NCBI GenBank assembly: GCA_964023275.1
Contig: OZ029917.1
Span: 32,316,005-32,380,004 of the forward strand
DNA from: Norana najaformis
Lineage: Eukaryota > Annelida > Clitellata > Crassiclitellata > Hormogastridae
Direction of reading: 5' to 3'
DNA length: 64,000 bases
Positions 42,245 through 54,200 of the stretch are shown here, piece after piece. The stretch's first letter is position 1; the number at the start of each line of letters is the position of its first letter. Made by a program: the position numbers and the translations under genes. The notes below the pieces were generated by a model. The model did not search any database. It was not told the origin of the DNA and saw nothing but the letters and a program-made list of their open reading frames with translations.

Positions 42245-42435
42245 TGGGGCATGGTAGATGACTGATTAGAGCGCTCGGTTTGTAACGCGAAGAGTACCGG
42301 TTCGAGACGGTTACTGTGTAAGGACCTTGAGCAAGTCCTTCACTCACTCACAATTGTTCAGCGCTATCGATTGATACTTAGTCATTAGACAGTGGCGCTT
42401 AATAAATGCAAAGATAATAATAAAAATAAAAGTCT
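42245..42435 (+). mobile_element. tRNA-derived SINE, copy 2
   Basis: The head resembles a tRNA: an A-box-like TGGTAGATGACTGATTAGAG, an anticodon-arm-like CTCGGTTTGTAACGCGAAG (TGT, threonine type) and a B box GGTTCGAGAC at 42299-42308. A tRNA-unrelated body shared with 32180-32305 follows (GACCTTGAGCAAGTCCTT, ATCGATTGATACTTAGTC, GGCGCTTAATAAATGC), ending in AATAATAA. The head lacks a proper acceptor stem, so this is a SINE and not a tRNA gene. Confidence 0.75.
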
Positions 42436-42599
42436 CTGGCATCTGGCCTCTTTAAGTAGCAAAAGCAGGTAGTTCAAATAAAACAAACGTTAGTTTTACA
42501 ACATCGGAATAAAATTAAACTACGCTAATTAAAAGTCAATAAACAGAGCAAACTGGCGATTCAATGTCCTAAGAAAGTGCGCAAGGATGGAAATTCGGA

Positions 42600-42845
42600 A
42601 GTGTCGACAAAGCCACCTGAAAGGCGAAAAGGCGGTAATTCAAAGAGCTCGGAGCTTGTAATTCAAAAAGCTTCGAAGCTGTAAATCAAAAAGCTTAAAG
42701 GCGGCAATTGAAAAGGCTTACTAGCGGTCATATGAAAGGCTTGATGGCGGTAATTCAAAAGACTTAGAGGGGTAATTCAAAAGGATTGACCTACGCAACT
42801 TAAAAGGCTCTAAAGCTGTAATTCGAAGGCTTAGAAACTATAATT
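42600..42845. repeat. Minisatellite, degenerate 22-28 base unit
   Basis: About nine units follow the pattern GGCGGTAATTCAAAAGGCTT with AGA or similar spacers. Variants include GCTGTAAATCAAAAAGCTT and GGCGGCAATTGAAAAGGCTT. It is unrelated in sequence to the 3210-3440 array. Confidence 0.8.
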
Positions 42846-45481
42846 CCAATTGGTCTCTTACCACCTTCGAGGTGGTTCTATAGTAACTCGGATTCCCTCG
42901 GCTTCCTTAAGAATTGCGAGTCTCAGGTTCAAACTGGGATGATCACACAACAGGAAGTTCATTCTGGCCAACAGCATTATTTTGATTCTGTGCTCACTCC
43001 GAAGGCTAATTCGACTAGATGCTTTGATTGTCTGACTCTGATTATTCCGAAGACAAGGACACTCTTATTTGAAACATCGTCGGACCTTACAATATTGACT
43101 CCATATGAGTTTTTATACTAGAGTTTTGTCTTTATTGATTGTTCAAAATGAAATTGTAGATTCACCCAAACTACCTGCAGTTGATGATTTCACACGCAAG
43201 TCTGTGATGAGAAGCATTATCGCCATAGTTTGCATCAGGAACATATTGGCGTCTTGTTGCTAAAACGTTTTTGGAGCAAACATAGCTTATACGCCATCCA
43301 CTCTAAACTACAATCACAGATGGAGATACACATATCCTAGATGTTGAAAAAGGGTAGGCGTCTTTGCATTGCTTTCACAGCATTTAGACGTGAGGAACCA
43401 TGTCAATCTGTTGATCACGACTTGAGTGGAGCTATGCGGGGAGGGTGCACAGACAGATGGCATTACTCTTATTACCATTACAGAATATGACACGGTATGC
43501 AACTGTAAGTGTAAATCCACAAAATTTCTCAGCTTCACACAAAAAGCCATGTCAGGGACCCCAGCTTATTTACACTTGAAAAGTACAAGAGCCAGGTGTT
43601 TGGTCGATTTCGGTGCCAGGTCCGAATGGGGTGGGGTCCGATCCGGTGAGACATCATGGTGCTGCAGTAGAAATCGTTGGCGAAGGTATCCGTGGGTGGT
43701 GCAGGAAAGGAAGCCCGATAGGATCACTTGAAACGTACAACTTTAGTCTTGAATGAGATGCTGCAACAGAGAGGGCAGGCGTAGGAGTGCTCAAATTTAC
43801 AGGCAAGAAAGGGAAACGATTATCTTAACTATTGACCCGCTGGGCCACCAGGGAATCCGAACCCGAATTTGGAAACTAGTGGATCCCCTCATAGTCTGAT
43901 AAACAGGCCCAATATGGTCCATTTGAGTAATCTACACCGAGGCCTAAAATTTGAAGTTACGCCACTGTCTGCACAGCAAGTAATCATACTGGAGGAATGA
44001 CCAGGAGAAATTGAAAGAAGGAAACGTAAGTAGGGCTTTCAATGAAAAATGTCCTACACTCAAAAACTAAAGTCTACAAACAGTTGCCATCTGTGGGCGA
44101 TTGTGATATAAATGTCAACATGGGCGATAAAAAAATCCGGTCGTGCCAGAAATTTTGCTGGAAAACCCAAAAAGTTGTCAGCAAGGCCAAAGGTTTCAAT
44201 ATACCCACTAAAAGAGTGATTATTACTCTTTTCACCATATCAAAATTTTATCTTTTCTTAAACACTTTTCTTAGACATTAAAAGAGTTACTATTTCTCTA
44301 TCCACTATTTCAACATTTTATCAAAGCAGTTAGGGTTTTCTTAGACACTTCAAGTACTTTTTCTGAAAGGTTCCAGAAATGTCAAACTTTATTTTTGAGC
44401 AAATAAAACGCGCTGAAATCCTTGTAAGATCTTGTAAGATGTTTTTGCCAGTAGTTTGCCTTTTACAACACTGAAATGCGCAACTAATTAGAAAAATATT
44501 GTAAAATAAATTAGTTGAAGCCACCCCATATTATGTTCATTAAAAATGAACATACCTGTTTTCTGGTAATTCGGAAAGGTGCAGGTTTATCGTAGCATAC
44601 GAACAGTATAAACAATATAAGATCGGATTGAATTTATAGTCAATTTTAAACGTATAGATGCAAATGTGAATACTGTGATCTTTAAACGCACTCGATGTAT
44701 ATCATAATTCAACAACAACAGATTTTTCATCTGGGCATAATTATTATGCATAAATGATATTCAATACAATACAAGCATTATTTCTGAGCACATAACATCA
44801 TTAAAAATTTCTAACTGACTTTAGTGAATCATGTATTTAGATATGTATATATAGGCCTACATATAATCTATGCACGGATCGTGGAAAAAGGGGAGCTAGG
44901 CATTAAATATATACTTTCGGTGATTCGAGATGATGTCCGAACCCAAACAATAGGCATTCACTTCATATTATAAATACATTAACCCCAAAACAATACAATC
45001 GTGGCTAATGCCACGAACCGAAAATATTACATCTCTATAAAGATCACCGTTAAGTCTAGACCTAAGTACCAGTCAAAGGTCGTTCCGTTCAGTCAAATCT
45101 TTCAACGAAATCGCAGAGCCGATGAGAGAGACGAGCCAGTGTCCAGGAAGAAGGAAAAGACGAAAACGTCGCCCAAAGTATGTAGGTCTTCTTTATCCTC
45201 CTCTAACTGTATCTGATCAGATAACTCTGGGCCAAAAGCTGGCCACCAGTTGCACTTGTGGCACTGCGCAGCCCCACCATGGCCCAACGAATGTGGCTGT
45301 CTGGGATTGAGTTAATTCATTTATCTCATCAGGAAAACCGCTGCCTGTCATTATTGATTTATTCTTCAGCTGTTAAGCATACGATGAGACAGGAAGATGA
45401 ACGGAATTCCATGTACAGAAACTTATTTTGCTTCAACAGATGAGTGAACAACTGAGCATCTGTTAAAAGTTCCATTGGTAG
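42846..45481. other. No recognised gene; one local duplication
   Basis: Within 44209-44365 an imperfect ~75-base duplication is visible (TAAAAGAGT, CATTTTATC, TTTTCTTAGACA twice). Open frames are short. Around 43540-43580 (AAAGCCATGTCAGGGACC) there is a faint match to the CR1-like LINE 3' end on the minus strand. Confidence 0.4.
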
Positions 45482-45562
45482 ATTATTATTCTTATTATTA
45501 TTCTTATTCTTATTATTATTATTATTATTATTATTTATTATTATTATTATTTTTATTATTTG
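45482..45562. repeat. (ATT)n tract
   Basis: ATT units are interrupted by CTT and TTT for about 80 bases. Confidence 0.9.
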
Positions 45563-46769
45563 TGGGTGAGCTAGTGTTCGTTAATGTCATGCTTGGTGGC
45601 AAAGGGGCTGTCACTTGCATTAAAGCGGTGTATGATCATAGATGAACGCTGACAGAGGAATACTGTTTCCCCTTTGTCTCCAGTTATCTGGGTAAGGCGA
45701 TGTCCAAGGCTGTTGACAAAACCTAGGTCTTGATTATTAATATTTAGTAATACGTACACGAAAGTCATATGCAGGAGCTGACTTGTGACTCGTTGGTTGG
45801 GGACAGAATTTGCAACTAAGCTTGTTTTAGCTCCTTAGCTGGCTCATAATGAAAGTCATTCACGACTGCCACTTGCAAATATTATTTGAAGGTAAAATTT
45901 TGTTCGTTACCTCTGAGAACAAGAGAGGTTTGTGTTGTACTGACCGTCAGTAGTACTAATCATTCTTTAACGAAATCTTCTGGTTGCCAAGATCCCTGGC
46001 GTCGACCTTAATTGTCTAATTAGAAAATATGATGGGAAAAATAGAAGCAGACGCTTAAGCGTAGAACTTAACGAATTTCAATCGTCGGTCGAAAGTTTAA
46101 TAACGTTGTCTAAAGCGAGTACTGTATTATGCAACGTTTAACGCCATCTTCTGACTGGCAGGACCTTTGACGTTGAACTTACCTTTCACACGTTGCAATA
46201 CCTATATCAGATTCGAACAATTTGTCATTCGCTTACAGTTCAGTAACACCACGACCCGCGTGCATCAGGCCTGATTATGGCAGTTCTAGTTATGCAGGCC
46301 TGTCTCTCTTTGGAATTAATTAAATTAACTGTTAAACGCTACAGCCCGGTGGACTGAAGGTTGGCCTATCCCTAGGTTTGGTCATTGTCAAAAAAATGCT
46401 GTGTGCAGGCGTTGTGGGAACAGACGGTGACTGGATAGAGGGATTGACTATAGAAACAAATAGAACACGGACAATACAGAAGAAAAAGCTGACAGAGGAG
46501 AGATGCAAGATAGTTGGATTTCTGAGAAGATAGAAGAACGATATAGAGTCGGATTGGTATGAATTTAAAACAAAAATGTTTTTACAGGGTACCGTAACAG
46601 ATATTATTGAATAAATGTTTGAACTGAAAAACTCGTCGGACTTAACAGGCATAATATATTCTGCTTAATGCGAATGATTACCGACGCAGAAACGCATTGG
46701 GTATAAAACAATTTAACGCTCTTTTTTTATTGCATTGCACTCCATTTTATGGAGCGATATGTCTCGGTC
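45563..46769. other. No recognised gene; small dispersed repeat at 46065-46100
   Basis: ACTTAACGAATTTCAATCGT followed by CGGTCGAAAGT recurs at 51465-51500 with one or two changes. The 106-codon minus frame at 46332-46652 has no recognised motif. Confidence 0.45.
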
Positions 46770-47065
46770 TCTTCCGTCCTGGTCGCAGATCTCTTCTTTC
46801 TGCCGCGCAAGGTGACGTGGTTGTCCCATTGGCCCGAACTTCCACGATGAAGCATAAAAGCTTCACTGTGGTTGGTCCAACTTTAGGGAATGTTACCAGC
46901 AACATTTAACATTGAATCTTGGGTCTTTCTTTTCCTGTATTCCATAAGCGCTTGAAAACCATTATGATCGATTGTAGTTTTGTGTTGTCAGCTCGTCGCG
47001 CCTCTAATGCGTCTCCCTTGACGAGGCGCTACATAAATCTGTGATTACATTTACAAGTACCTTAT
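46770..47065 (+). mobile_element. CR1-like LINE, short 3' end
   Basis: Translation gives RPGRRSLLSAAQGDVVVPLA, then RTSTMKHKSFTVVGPTLGNV. This matches the RT terminal pattern RSLRSA-QG-L-VP-ART-T-G-RSF-V-GPTLWN. A 3' UTR ending GACGAGGCGCTACATAAATC follows. The remainder of the element is missing. Confidence 0.7.
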
Positions 47066-47403
47066 CTCAACCGCTATTTATAGCTACGAACAACTTACGG
47101 GTACCTAAAGAGAGCTTCGCAAATGAATGTATGCAGCAGGGTTTAAGCAGAGCTTACATACTTCAAGCGCCTTAAAGTGCTGACATAATGCAGACGATTA
47201 AAGAATGTTTGACATACTGTGTTCACTTGCTCAGTGAAGGTAAATTCCTGGTAAATTCCTGGTCTAGAGTCATACCCTCAGGTCGTGGGCAGATACGTAG
47301 AACCAGACATTTGAGAAGCGAACCTGTAATTCTCTCAGTGCCGTAATTTTTTCCGCTGATATGTTTGCATGCCAGAAGCGCGCGTTTGTAGCGAAGGTTT
47401 ACA

Positions 47404-47626
47404 TGACGTCACGTGGATGTGTCATCGGGTTGTTGACTTGTTTGTGGTTGGCTGGTGGGCATCTTGCACTTAGACGGACAGATTCCAGCAGTGATTCCTG
47501 CCGGGCACGTTTTAAATAGACGATTCTGATTGATAGGCCTTCGCGCGCATTGAGTGACGTCATCGATGAATCATGGGGAGTGTATGAGTGTTCTCTGCTA
47601 GCGTGGTGGGAAAATTATGTATAAAG
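47404..47626 (+). promoter_or_regulatory. Promoter-like segment: two CRE palindromes and a TATA motif
   Basis: Perfect TGACGTCA palindromes occur at 47404-47411 and 47555-47562, with a TATAAAG motif at 47620-47626, in a locally GC-richer stretch that has CpG-containing words (GCGCGCG). An 84-codon frame opens downstream at 47853, but it has no recognised motif, so no gene can be named. It may be the upstream end of a non-coding or multi-exon gene, or chance. Confidence 0.4.
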
Positions 47627-48109
47627 AGTTCGCAAATGCACTGTTAGAAATAGAACAAAAAATGCTGCAGAGAGTTCGTCGTGTACTCAGTTGATTGTGG
47701 TAGAAATGTCTTTGAGTATTGCTGGCGATACCGATTTATAGACTCATACGTTTGAAGATTTTGTCGACGATTAAAACATTGTTGCGATTGAACTTTTCAT
47801 CTGTGATTTAACTGTTCATTACTTATATGTTATTTTCTCTCAAATCAACGATATGCTACAAGCAGAACGAGTCTACGGTTCGAAACCCGATCGGTGGACA
47901 ACTTCGAAAGGTCGCCGGCACCGTCTTTTGCATATGACGACGCTTACCGCACTAGGTCAGTTGGACTTTCCGGGATTTAGGCTGAGGCAGTTGGACGGCA
48001 GACAAGCGCAAAGTGCCTCCGATGTTCTAAAGATTTCTCAGCTAAGGAGATCGCCGGTGCACTTCGGCTGTGGAAATATACCAATTATTATCAGCATAGC
48101 CTACTGATG

Positions 48110-48885
48110 AGCAGCAACTCCAAGTAAGAAAGCTTAGTTCTGCGCTGTGGAAAATATGCTGCGGATAAAATAAAGGACCTAGAATTTAACACTCCGAGTT
48201 ACACTGCAATGGCGCATGCCAATCAGTTTTCGTGTCATACTTTGAAAGTAGGTCAAAGCAGAATACGGACTGGAACAAAACTATAGTTTTAATGCGCCAT
48301 TTTATTAGGAACAATTAAAGTGTTGCATAAGATTTGAAACGCGTATTACTACTGATAAAATAAGTCGTTCAAAGCTTGCAAATTTGTCTTTAATTGTTAT
48401 AACTTTTCGCAACATTCTAATTGACTATCACACTTGGATTGTTCTTCTAAACATCTAAGGTAATCTTCATTCAATTGGTTTCTCTGCTTTGGAGACCGTT
48501 TTTGGCTCTACTTAAGACCTACAAATAAATTGTAATTTGAAGCGTCAAATAACTTCTTAAAATATATAAAAAACGTCTTAATCACAATTTGTTTCCATTG
48601 GACGACCACCAAATGAGGTAACCAATTAATTTATATCAAATTTGTTAACGTTGTGCGTAATTATAAACAAATAGCGCAAAATTGATTTCGCCGCCAAAGA
48701 AAATGAGTTTTGCTAAAATGAAGCGTTGCCCTCCAATACTTATCACTGAGGCAGGTAACATATAAAATAGTCGCAAAAGTATTGGCGTTTAAACTTTCTG
48801 CTGTATCATTTACATTCTGAGCCATTTATGTTGATCATTTTGTTAATTTTATTAAATAATATACAATTTTGAATCATTTCATTAC
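48110..48885. other. Probable 3' part of the lectin gene; last exon not identified
   Basis: The donor at 48886/48885 implies at least one further minus-strand exon here or further left, starting in phase 1. I could not recognise it in this AT-rich DNA. Confidence 0.4.
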
Positions 48886-49145
48886 CTTTTTTGCAGATGT
48901 ACCTCAAGGACGTTTTACAATATTCGTCTTTCCAGTAACCATACATTTCTAGTGGATCTTCCAGAAGGCTTAAAGAGCCACAGCGATGCTTTCCAGTGGG
49001 AAATTCTGCACCCCAAAAACTCGTTTTGTTGGACATTGAGGATCCATCGATCCATATCCAGTTCTGCACTGCATTGCAAATGGAGTTAGTATTGCGCAAA
49101 CCGATCCAGTAGTTTAAGCAATTGTCAAAGGTTGTACACTTCTGC
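48886..49145 (-). CDS. C-type lectin-like protein, exon 3 (C-terminal half of the domain)
   Basis: The acceptor CTATTTTAG (exon from 49145) completes the codon split at the end of exon 2, giving LERQKCTTFDNCLNYWIGL. The exon continues with QNWIWIDGSSMSNKTSFW, HRCGSLSLLEDP, YGYWKDEYCKTSLRYICKKG and ends at AAAAAAG/GTAATG. WIGL, W-WIDGS, the CG in the core strand, W-D-YC and YICKK are the canonical C-type lectin fold markers. The QPD/EPN sugar-binding triplet is absent, so calcium-dependent sugar binding is doubtful. If the donor is not used, the frame runs another 26 codons to a stop at 48806. Confidence 0.85.
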
Positions 49146-49734
49146 CTAAAATAGAGCATTCACGTGTAATGGCGTTGAACGGTTGAGATTAGAATATCTT
49201 CTATTACATCTACACTAAACGAGAGGCCAGTAAGCTAACAAGAGTTTCTTCTAACTGTAACAGCATTTCTTATTTTGTTTTGGCATCTTGTAAATTCCAT
49301 GAGATGGATGACTAAGTACCGTAACGTAACGCATGCCTGCATGGATAAAACAAAGTAATTAGGATGAGCGAACTTCACAAAAGACATGACAATCATCGTC
49401 AACGGTGAAAGCTGAAAAAAGTGAAAATTGCTTAGGCATGTGGTTCCAAGTTTGTCATAAAGGGCACTAAAACAAGCTGTACTCTATAATTAACTTTGAA
49501 TAGCAGGATATGATGCAGTGTGACTCCGAACACACAAGAAAAGAACAACACAAAATTAACAAACGTATGTGTCCTAATACAAAATTATAGAAGATGACTG
49601 TTATCACTAAGGTGAACAACATTAATTATATCAGCGTCATGGTAAATAAAGAAAAATAATTGTAGTTTGATGACAAAAACGCATGGAAATAATTCGACTG
49701 CTAGAACAATAATTATTAAGATGACGATTCATAC

Positions 49735-49915
49735 CTTTCTAGATAAATTACTGGCAAAATGAAGATGTGTTCATCAAATGAAAGAAAAGACGCAAGAGTC
49801 GAAGACATGTCCTTGCATGCCTTGACTGCAACATCGAATTTAGCATATTGGTCGCTGATGTAGTAGCATTGACCATTCTCGGGATTCAGCGTCCAATCTT
49901 CAGGACAATGGGAAT
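49735..49915 (-). CDS. C-type lectin-like protein, exon 2 (N-terminal half of the domain)
   Basis: Between acceptor TTTAATGCAG and donor GAAAG/GTATGA the minus strand encodes HCPEDWTLNPENGQCYYISD, then AKFDVAVKACKDMSSTLASF and LSFDEHIFILPVIYLE. CP--W------CYY, F--A---C-DM---LASF-S--E--F is the standard first half of a C-type lectin-like domain. Entry is phase 1 from the signal exon and exit is phase 2 into exon 3. I found it from the splice sites; it is too short to stand out as an open frame. Confidence 0.85.
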
Positions 49916-50084
49916 CTGCATTAAAACATAATGATACAGCGCAAGAAACAGTAAACAGAGTTTAAGTAAAGCAATTTCTTGGTCATTGCGGGTGAATAAT
50001 GACGAATTATGGGCAGTTTGGCTTTGAATGCCGGTGCCCGTATGATGTAGTCAATCTTTATTGCAATTGTGTTTGAGAATTTCT

Positions 50085-50205
50085 ATAGCGTCTCTTCAAG
50101 AGAACCTACTCAGAGGCGCTCTCTGCGCTGGCCTTGACGATGTTAAATGGCATTAAGAGCGGAACATTAATCCATTAGTAACCAATGTTGCACTCCGTTA
50201 AAATG
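50085..50205 (+). repeat. Interspersed repeat X, copy 2 (pair with 15455-15575)
   Basis: TCTATAGCGTCTCTTCAA, CTACTCAGAGGCGCTCTCTG, GGCATTAAGAGCG and AGTAACCAATGTT align in order with copy 1. It lies in intron 1 of the lectin gene, antisense to it. Confidence 0.6.
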
Positions 50206-51207
50206 GCAGCTTTCACTCCCGAATTAAATGTTATAGACTTATCTTGGTTAAATACCAAGATAAGGCATTTCATCGATGGCACCGATGGAATTAAAGCGTC
50301 CTAAAATCTTAGAATCAGGAACAAAACAAACGAATTTACTGAGTAGGACTTTCATGGATTAAACTGCAGTGACATAACCAAGGACATATTCATGCATAAT
50401 ACTATTTTTCAGTCCGACGGTGGACGCAATAAACGGCTAAAACTCGTCAGAATAGACTCTCCTTCGAACAAGCAGAAGACAAATAGCGATCTTATGTGGC
50501 AAGCAACGTCACGGTGCAAAATAAATATATTTAAGGAGGCATTGAAAGCTGGGGGTGATAAAACACTACCCTGCATGAAAACAGAAGAGCAAAACTGAAC
50601 AGCAGATGTCGGTGGGATTAATTGCGCTCCAAGAACTGAATAAGTTCAGTTACTAGGAAGGAATGGATGCAAGCGATATGGTCAACGGACAACTCATATG
50701 ATTAAGCAAGTCTTAACCATAGACAGTCGAGTGGACACGACTGAAGGGTCGGCGCCCAATTGAAACTACTAGGAATTTCGTCAATCATCTACCACCTGTT
50801 TTATTACTATTTTATTTTTGCTGTTTTCATTCATTCATTTATTTTAATATTGTTTTATTACTGTTTTATTGTTGTATTAGTAGGTGTCATCCTAGATACT
50901 ATCCTACCAAGTAGCTATCGCCTGTTTTGTATCTGTTGTTAAAGGCGGTAAGTATTTTAGACCAGACGTCTCCAGTGAGAAAGATAAGTAGTTCTTAAGT
51001 TCAAGACGCTTCTGTGGATTAAAATATGCAAGACTCCTGGACAGTTCGATCCTTGGCTAAGAACTGTTTTCGTAATTTTATCTTTCTCGATTTAGTTTAT
51101 TAGAGACCGTCGCCGATTCTCATTTCTACAACACTTAGCCGCATCACTACAGCATTGTGGTATTTAAACCTATTTAAATACATGAATCGTAGCATAATGA
51201 AAAATAC

Positions 51208-51280
51208 CTTCATTTTTGACTGCCGCTGATTCTATCAAATGGACAACCATCAGAAAAGTGAAAAGAAGTGTTATCTTCAT
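51208..51280 (-). CDS. C-type lectin-like protein, exon 1: signal peptide
   Basis: The ATG at 51280 starts MKITLLFTFLMVVHLIESAA followed by VKNE, a compact secretory signal with cleavage likely after the SAA region. The 73-base exon ends at GAAG/GTATTT in phase 1, matching the entry phase of exon 2. The product is therefore a secreted single-domain C-type lectin-like protein, plausibly an innate-immune or mucus/coelomic effector; that role is inferred from the family only. A homologous 73-base exon sits on the opposite strand at 55090. Confidence 0.75.
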
Positions 51281-51299
51281 TTTTCATTCCTTTTAAAAA

Positions 51300-54200
51300 C
51301 CGACAGATAAGGCTTTAGCAGAGCACCTTAATTGCATTTCAAGACAACGTGTTTAGTTTAGTGTAAATGTACAATATTCATGATAAATAATGTAAATCCT
51401 AAAAGCTAAAAATGAGCGTTAACGGCAGCACAATCAGAAATCATAAGTGCAACAGCAAATTTGAACACTTAACGAATTTAAATCGTCGGTCGAAAGTGTC
51501 GTAACTTTTGAAATCTTTTGAACCTGACTGCTGGCGCATGTGATCATGCAGTAGTAAGGTTTGAAAGGTTTGCTGTTTTGCATGCATCATAACAGATGTT
51601 TGTCAAACAGATAATGTCTGTAAGATCACTAGAAAATGTCTACCTTTAGAAAAAGCCAGAGTGCCTTTCTATTCTGTATCATCGACAAATACTCTCCAAT
51701 ATAAGTTGAGCTGTACTAGAAAGCGTATTGATCCAGTTTGAAAACCCGCCTTGTTTATCAAAAGGCTTGCTTATTTTGTGTACATATACGCGTAGCTCAT
51801 AGAATTTAAAATATAAGCGGTAGCAAAAACCTAATAAAAATTCAATAACAACACCTGCCTTGCTTTTAAAAAACTATTAAGTAAATGCAATCGAAAAATA
51901 CACGCGCTCGGTCATAATAGCTACTAGACAGCTATACTCTGCTTCAGATTTCCTCCTATAGAGTGTGCGAAATACTGAAAAGCAAAAGGCAGACAAGAAA
52001 AGTAATTTAGTTATTTCAAATGCGCACTTTGTTGTAGAAGATTCAACGTGTACGTCTCATGGTTGAATCCTGAAGTGTCGTGTGAAACTGGAAGTTGAGG
52101 CAGATATCGAATATGCAAATACAGTACATTGCCTGGTTCTTACAGTGTTTTCTTTAGCGATATGATAATGTACTCTTCAAATATTTCCATCATTTCAACC
52201 GACAAAGTTATAGAAAATATTATACAAATGACTGAAATTAAGAAAATCTTAGTAAAATTGTGTTAGAACAATAGGCATAGTGTATGAATTAAGAAATGTT
52301 GTTCAATTGGCAGACTTTAGAAAATCGATCATTGGGTCTAATATTAGACGTATTTCTTTCAACAATGTGCTTTGCATTTACTTATGTTTAAAGTTTGGAA
52401 CCCATTATAATTAAGTGTAGAGATACTAATGTTTCACGCGCACAGCTGCATAATAGCTGAAGGCTTTCTGAGACTTCATGCTGATTGTCCCAAAATGCTT
52501 TCATGCTAAATTTTTTACCTAGTGAGCCTTATCTTGTTGACGGGAATTAATGTCTGTCATTTATTTTTAAACGAATTCGCGACATTGGTTGACTAAACTT
52601 TAAGTTTAACATGAGCTGAAATATTTCAGTATATCAGGTATTGTGTACTTAGATTGCTGATAAATTAAATGAAAATGCATATATTTCGTGCCTTTGGTAA
52701 ACCACGAAGTAAGCATTAGATGAAAATAAAACATGTTAGTTTAATGGAAATCATTCAAGTTATGAATAATTTGGTAAAATACGCGGAAACTGTGCTCAAG
52801 AAGATTGGTTGCGGATGCTTAAACGAACATTTAGCCTCAAATTTGTGTGAATTACTCTGGTCGTGTATGCGCCTCAGCCAAATGATCCTCCGTCCTCGGA
52901 ACCGTGCTTCTGAGGAGTTTCTATAGCTGTTATTTTTACCATTTCACTTTAAAGACAGTTTGATGATATACGGTTCCGAATGGAATGAGAGACGCTAGCT
53001 AGACCCAAGAACAGAAATGTGCCTGAAACGAAGACTATTAGCTAACGCTGAAAATAAACTTCGTAAGCCAACTGGAAAGGAGGACCTGAACTGGAGACAA
53101 AAACTGGCGAAAAGTTGTGACTTTGTTGTCTATGGTTAGTTTTGTAACAAAACCGATAAAAGATGATCCAAGACGCGGAGACATAGTAGCATACTCCGGA
53201 ATAGCAGAGTAGCAAAACTGTCGACGATATTTCGTAGTTGTATACAATCGGGCTTCGACTCGCCGTTTCATAGCGTAGCGTTAATTCAAGTAAAGACATA
53301 CAGTCTTTGATTTTCGAAAGTATAAATAAACGAATAGTTCGATCACAGCAGTACTTGAATCGTCACAGCTTCTAAACGCACGAAAATATGAACGACATTT
53401 GTAACTCGAACTTTCAGCTTAGCATACGAGAGACCAGTGCGACAAATCTTGAAGTTCTCTTAACAATTCTTTTGCTTCCACTCATATAAGCCCTTTCCCG
53501 CCAAGACAGCAGACCTCCCTGTATTGCGCAATCGTGGTTTTTTTAAAACACCCACTGGCTCATCACATCATAGGCAGCGAGACGTTAGCCAGCCTGCCTG
53601 GAGGGCGCACCCAGCCAATCACATTGCCCTTACCACGCGTCTGAAGCGTGACAGCCATAAGCACATGATCAGAGCGAGCAAAAACAAATCAATAACCAGA
53701 ATATTCATGGCAATTTTCTATGCAAACGAGCCCTCAAAACTTGCTGACTAAGCAGTGCAATATAACGCTCACAAAAACCAAATTAAGATTTTATTTTATT
53801 TGCACTCATTACTTGTCCAAGGTCAGTAAAACGGAATATGTGGCGCGAGAGAAGTGCGCGCAAACAACTTTTCCATGATCGTACACGGAATCCGGTCCGC
53901 AGACTCAAACCCGCAATAACTGCATATTTATTACTTGCCTCTGTTCTCAACTCATGTGGCGCATAGAGATTAACACAGTAGATTACAGGTGCAAATTTAC
54001 GTGTCTAAAAGAATGTGTATATTTAGAAAAAATTTCGATATTTTAGGAATACACCATTCTAAGCCTGCTACTTAAACTTAAACTTATTACTTATTACTGC
54101 CGCTAAATAAATGAATCTTTTTGGTATTTGAACTAAACTCGTTTAAAATCTGAACGCCATTTTACCTCTTGTGCATTTAACTTTGAAAACACTATAAAAG

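Noticed and set aside
42245-42310. Possible functional tRNA-Thr gene
   Set aside because: B box and anticodon-like loop are present, but acceptor and T-stem pairing are poor and the segment continues into a SINE body shared with 32180-32305.
48103-48135. CTGATGAG followed by GAAAG, a possible hammerhead ribozyme core
   Set aside because: The bases between the two core motifs do not form a convincing stem II, and no flanking stems I/III are visible.
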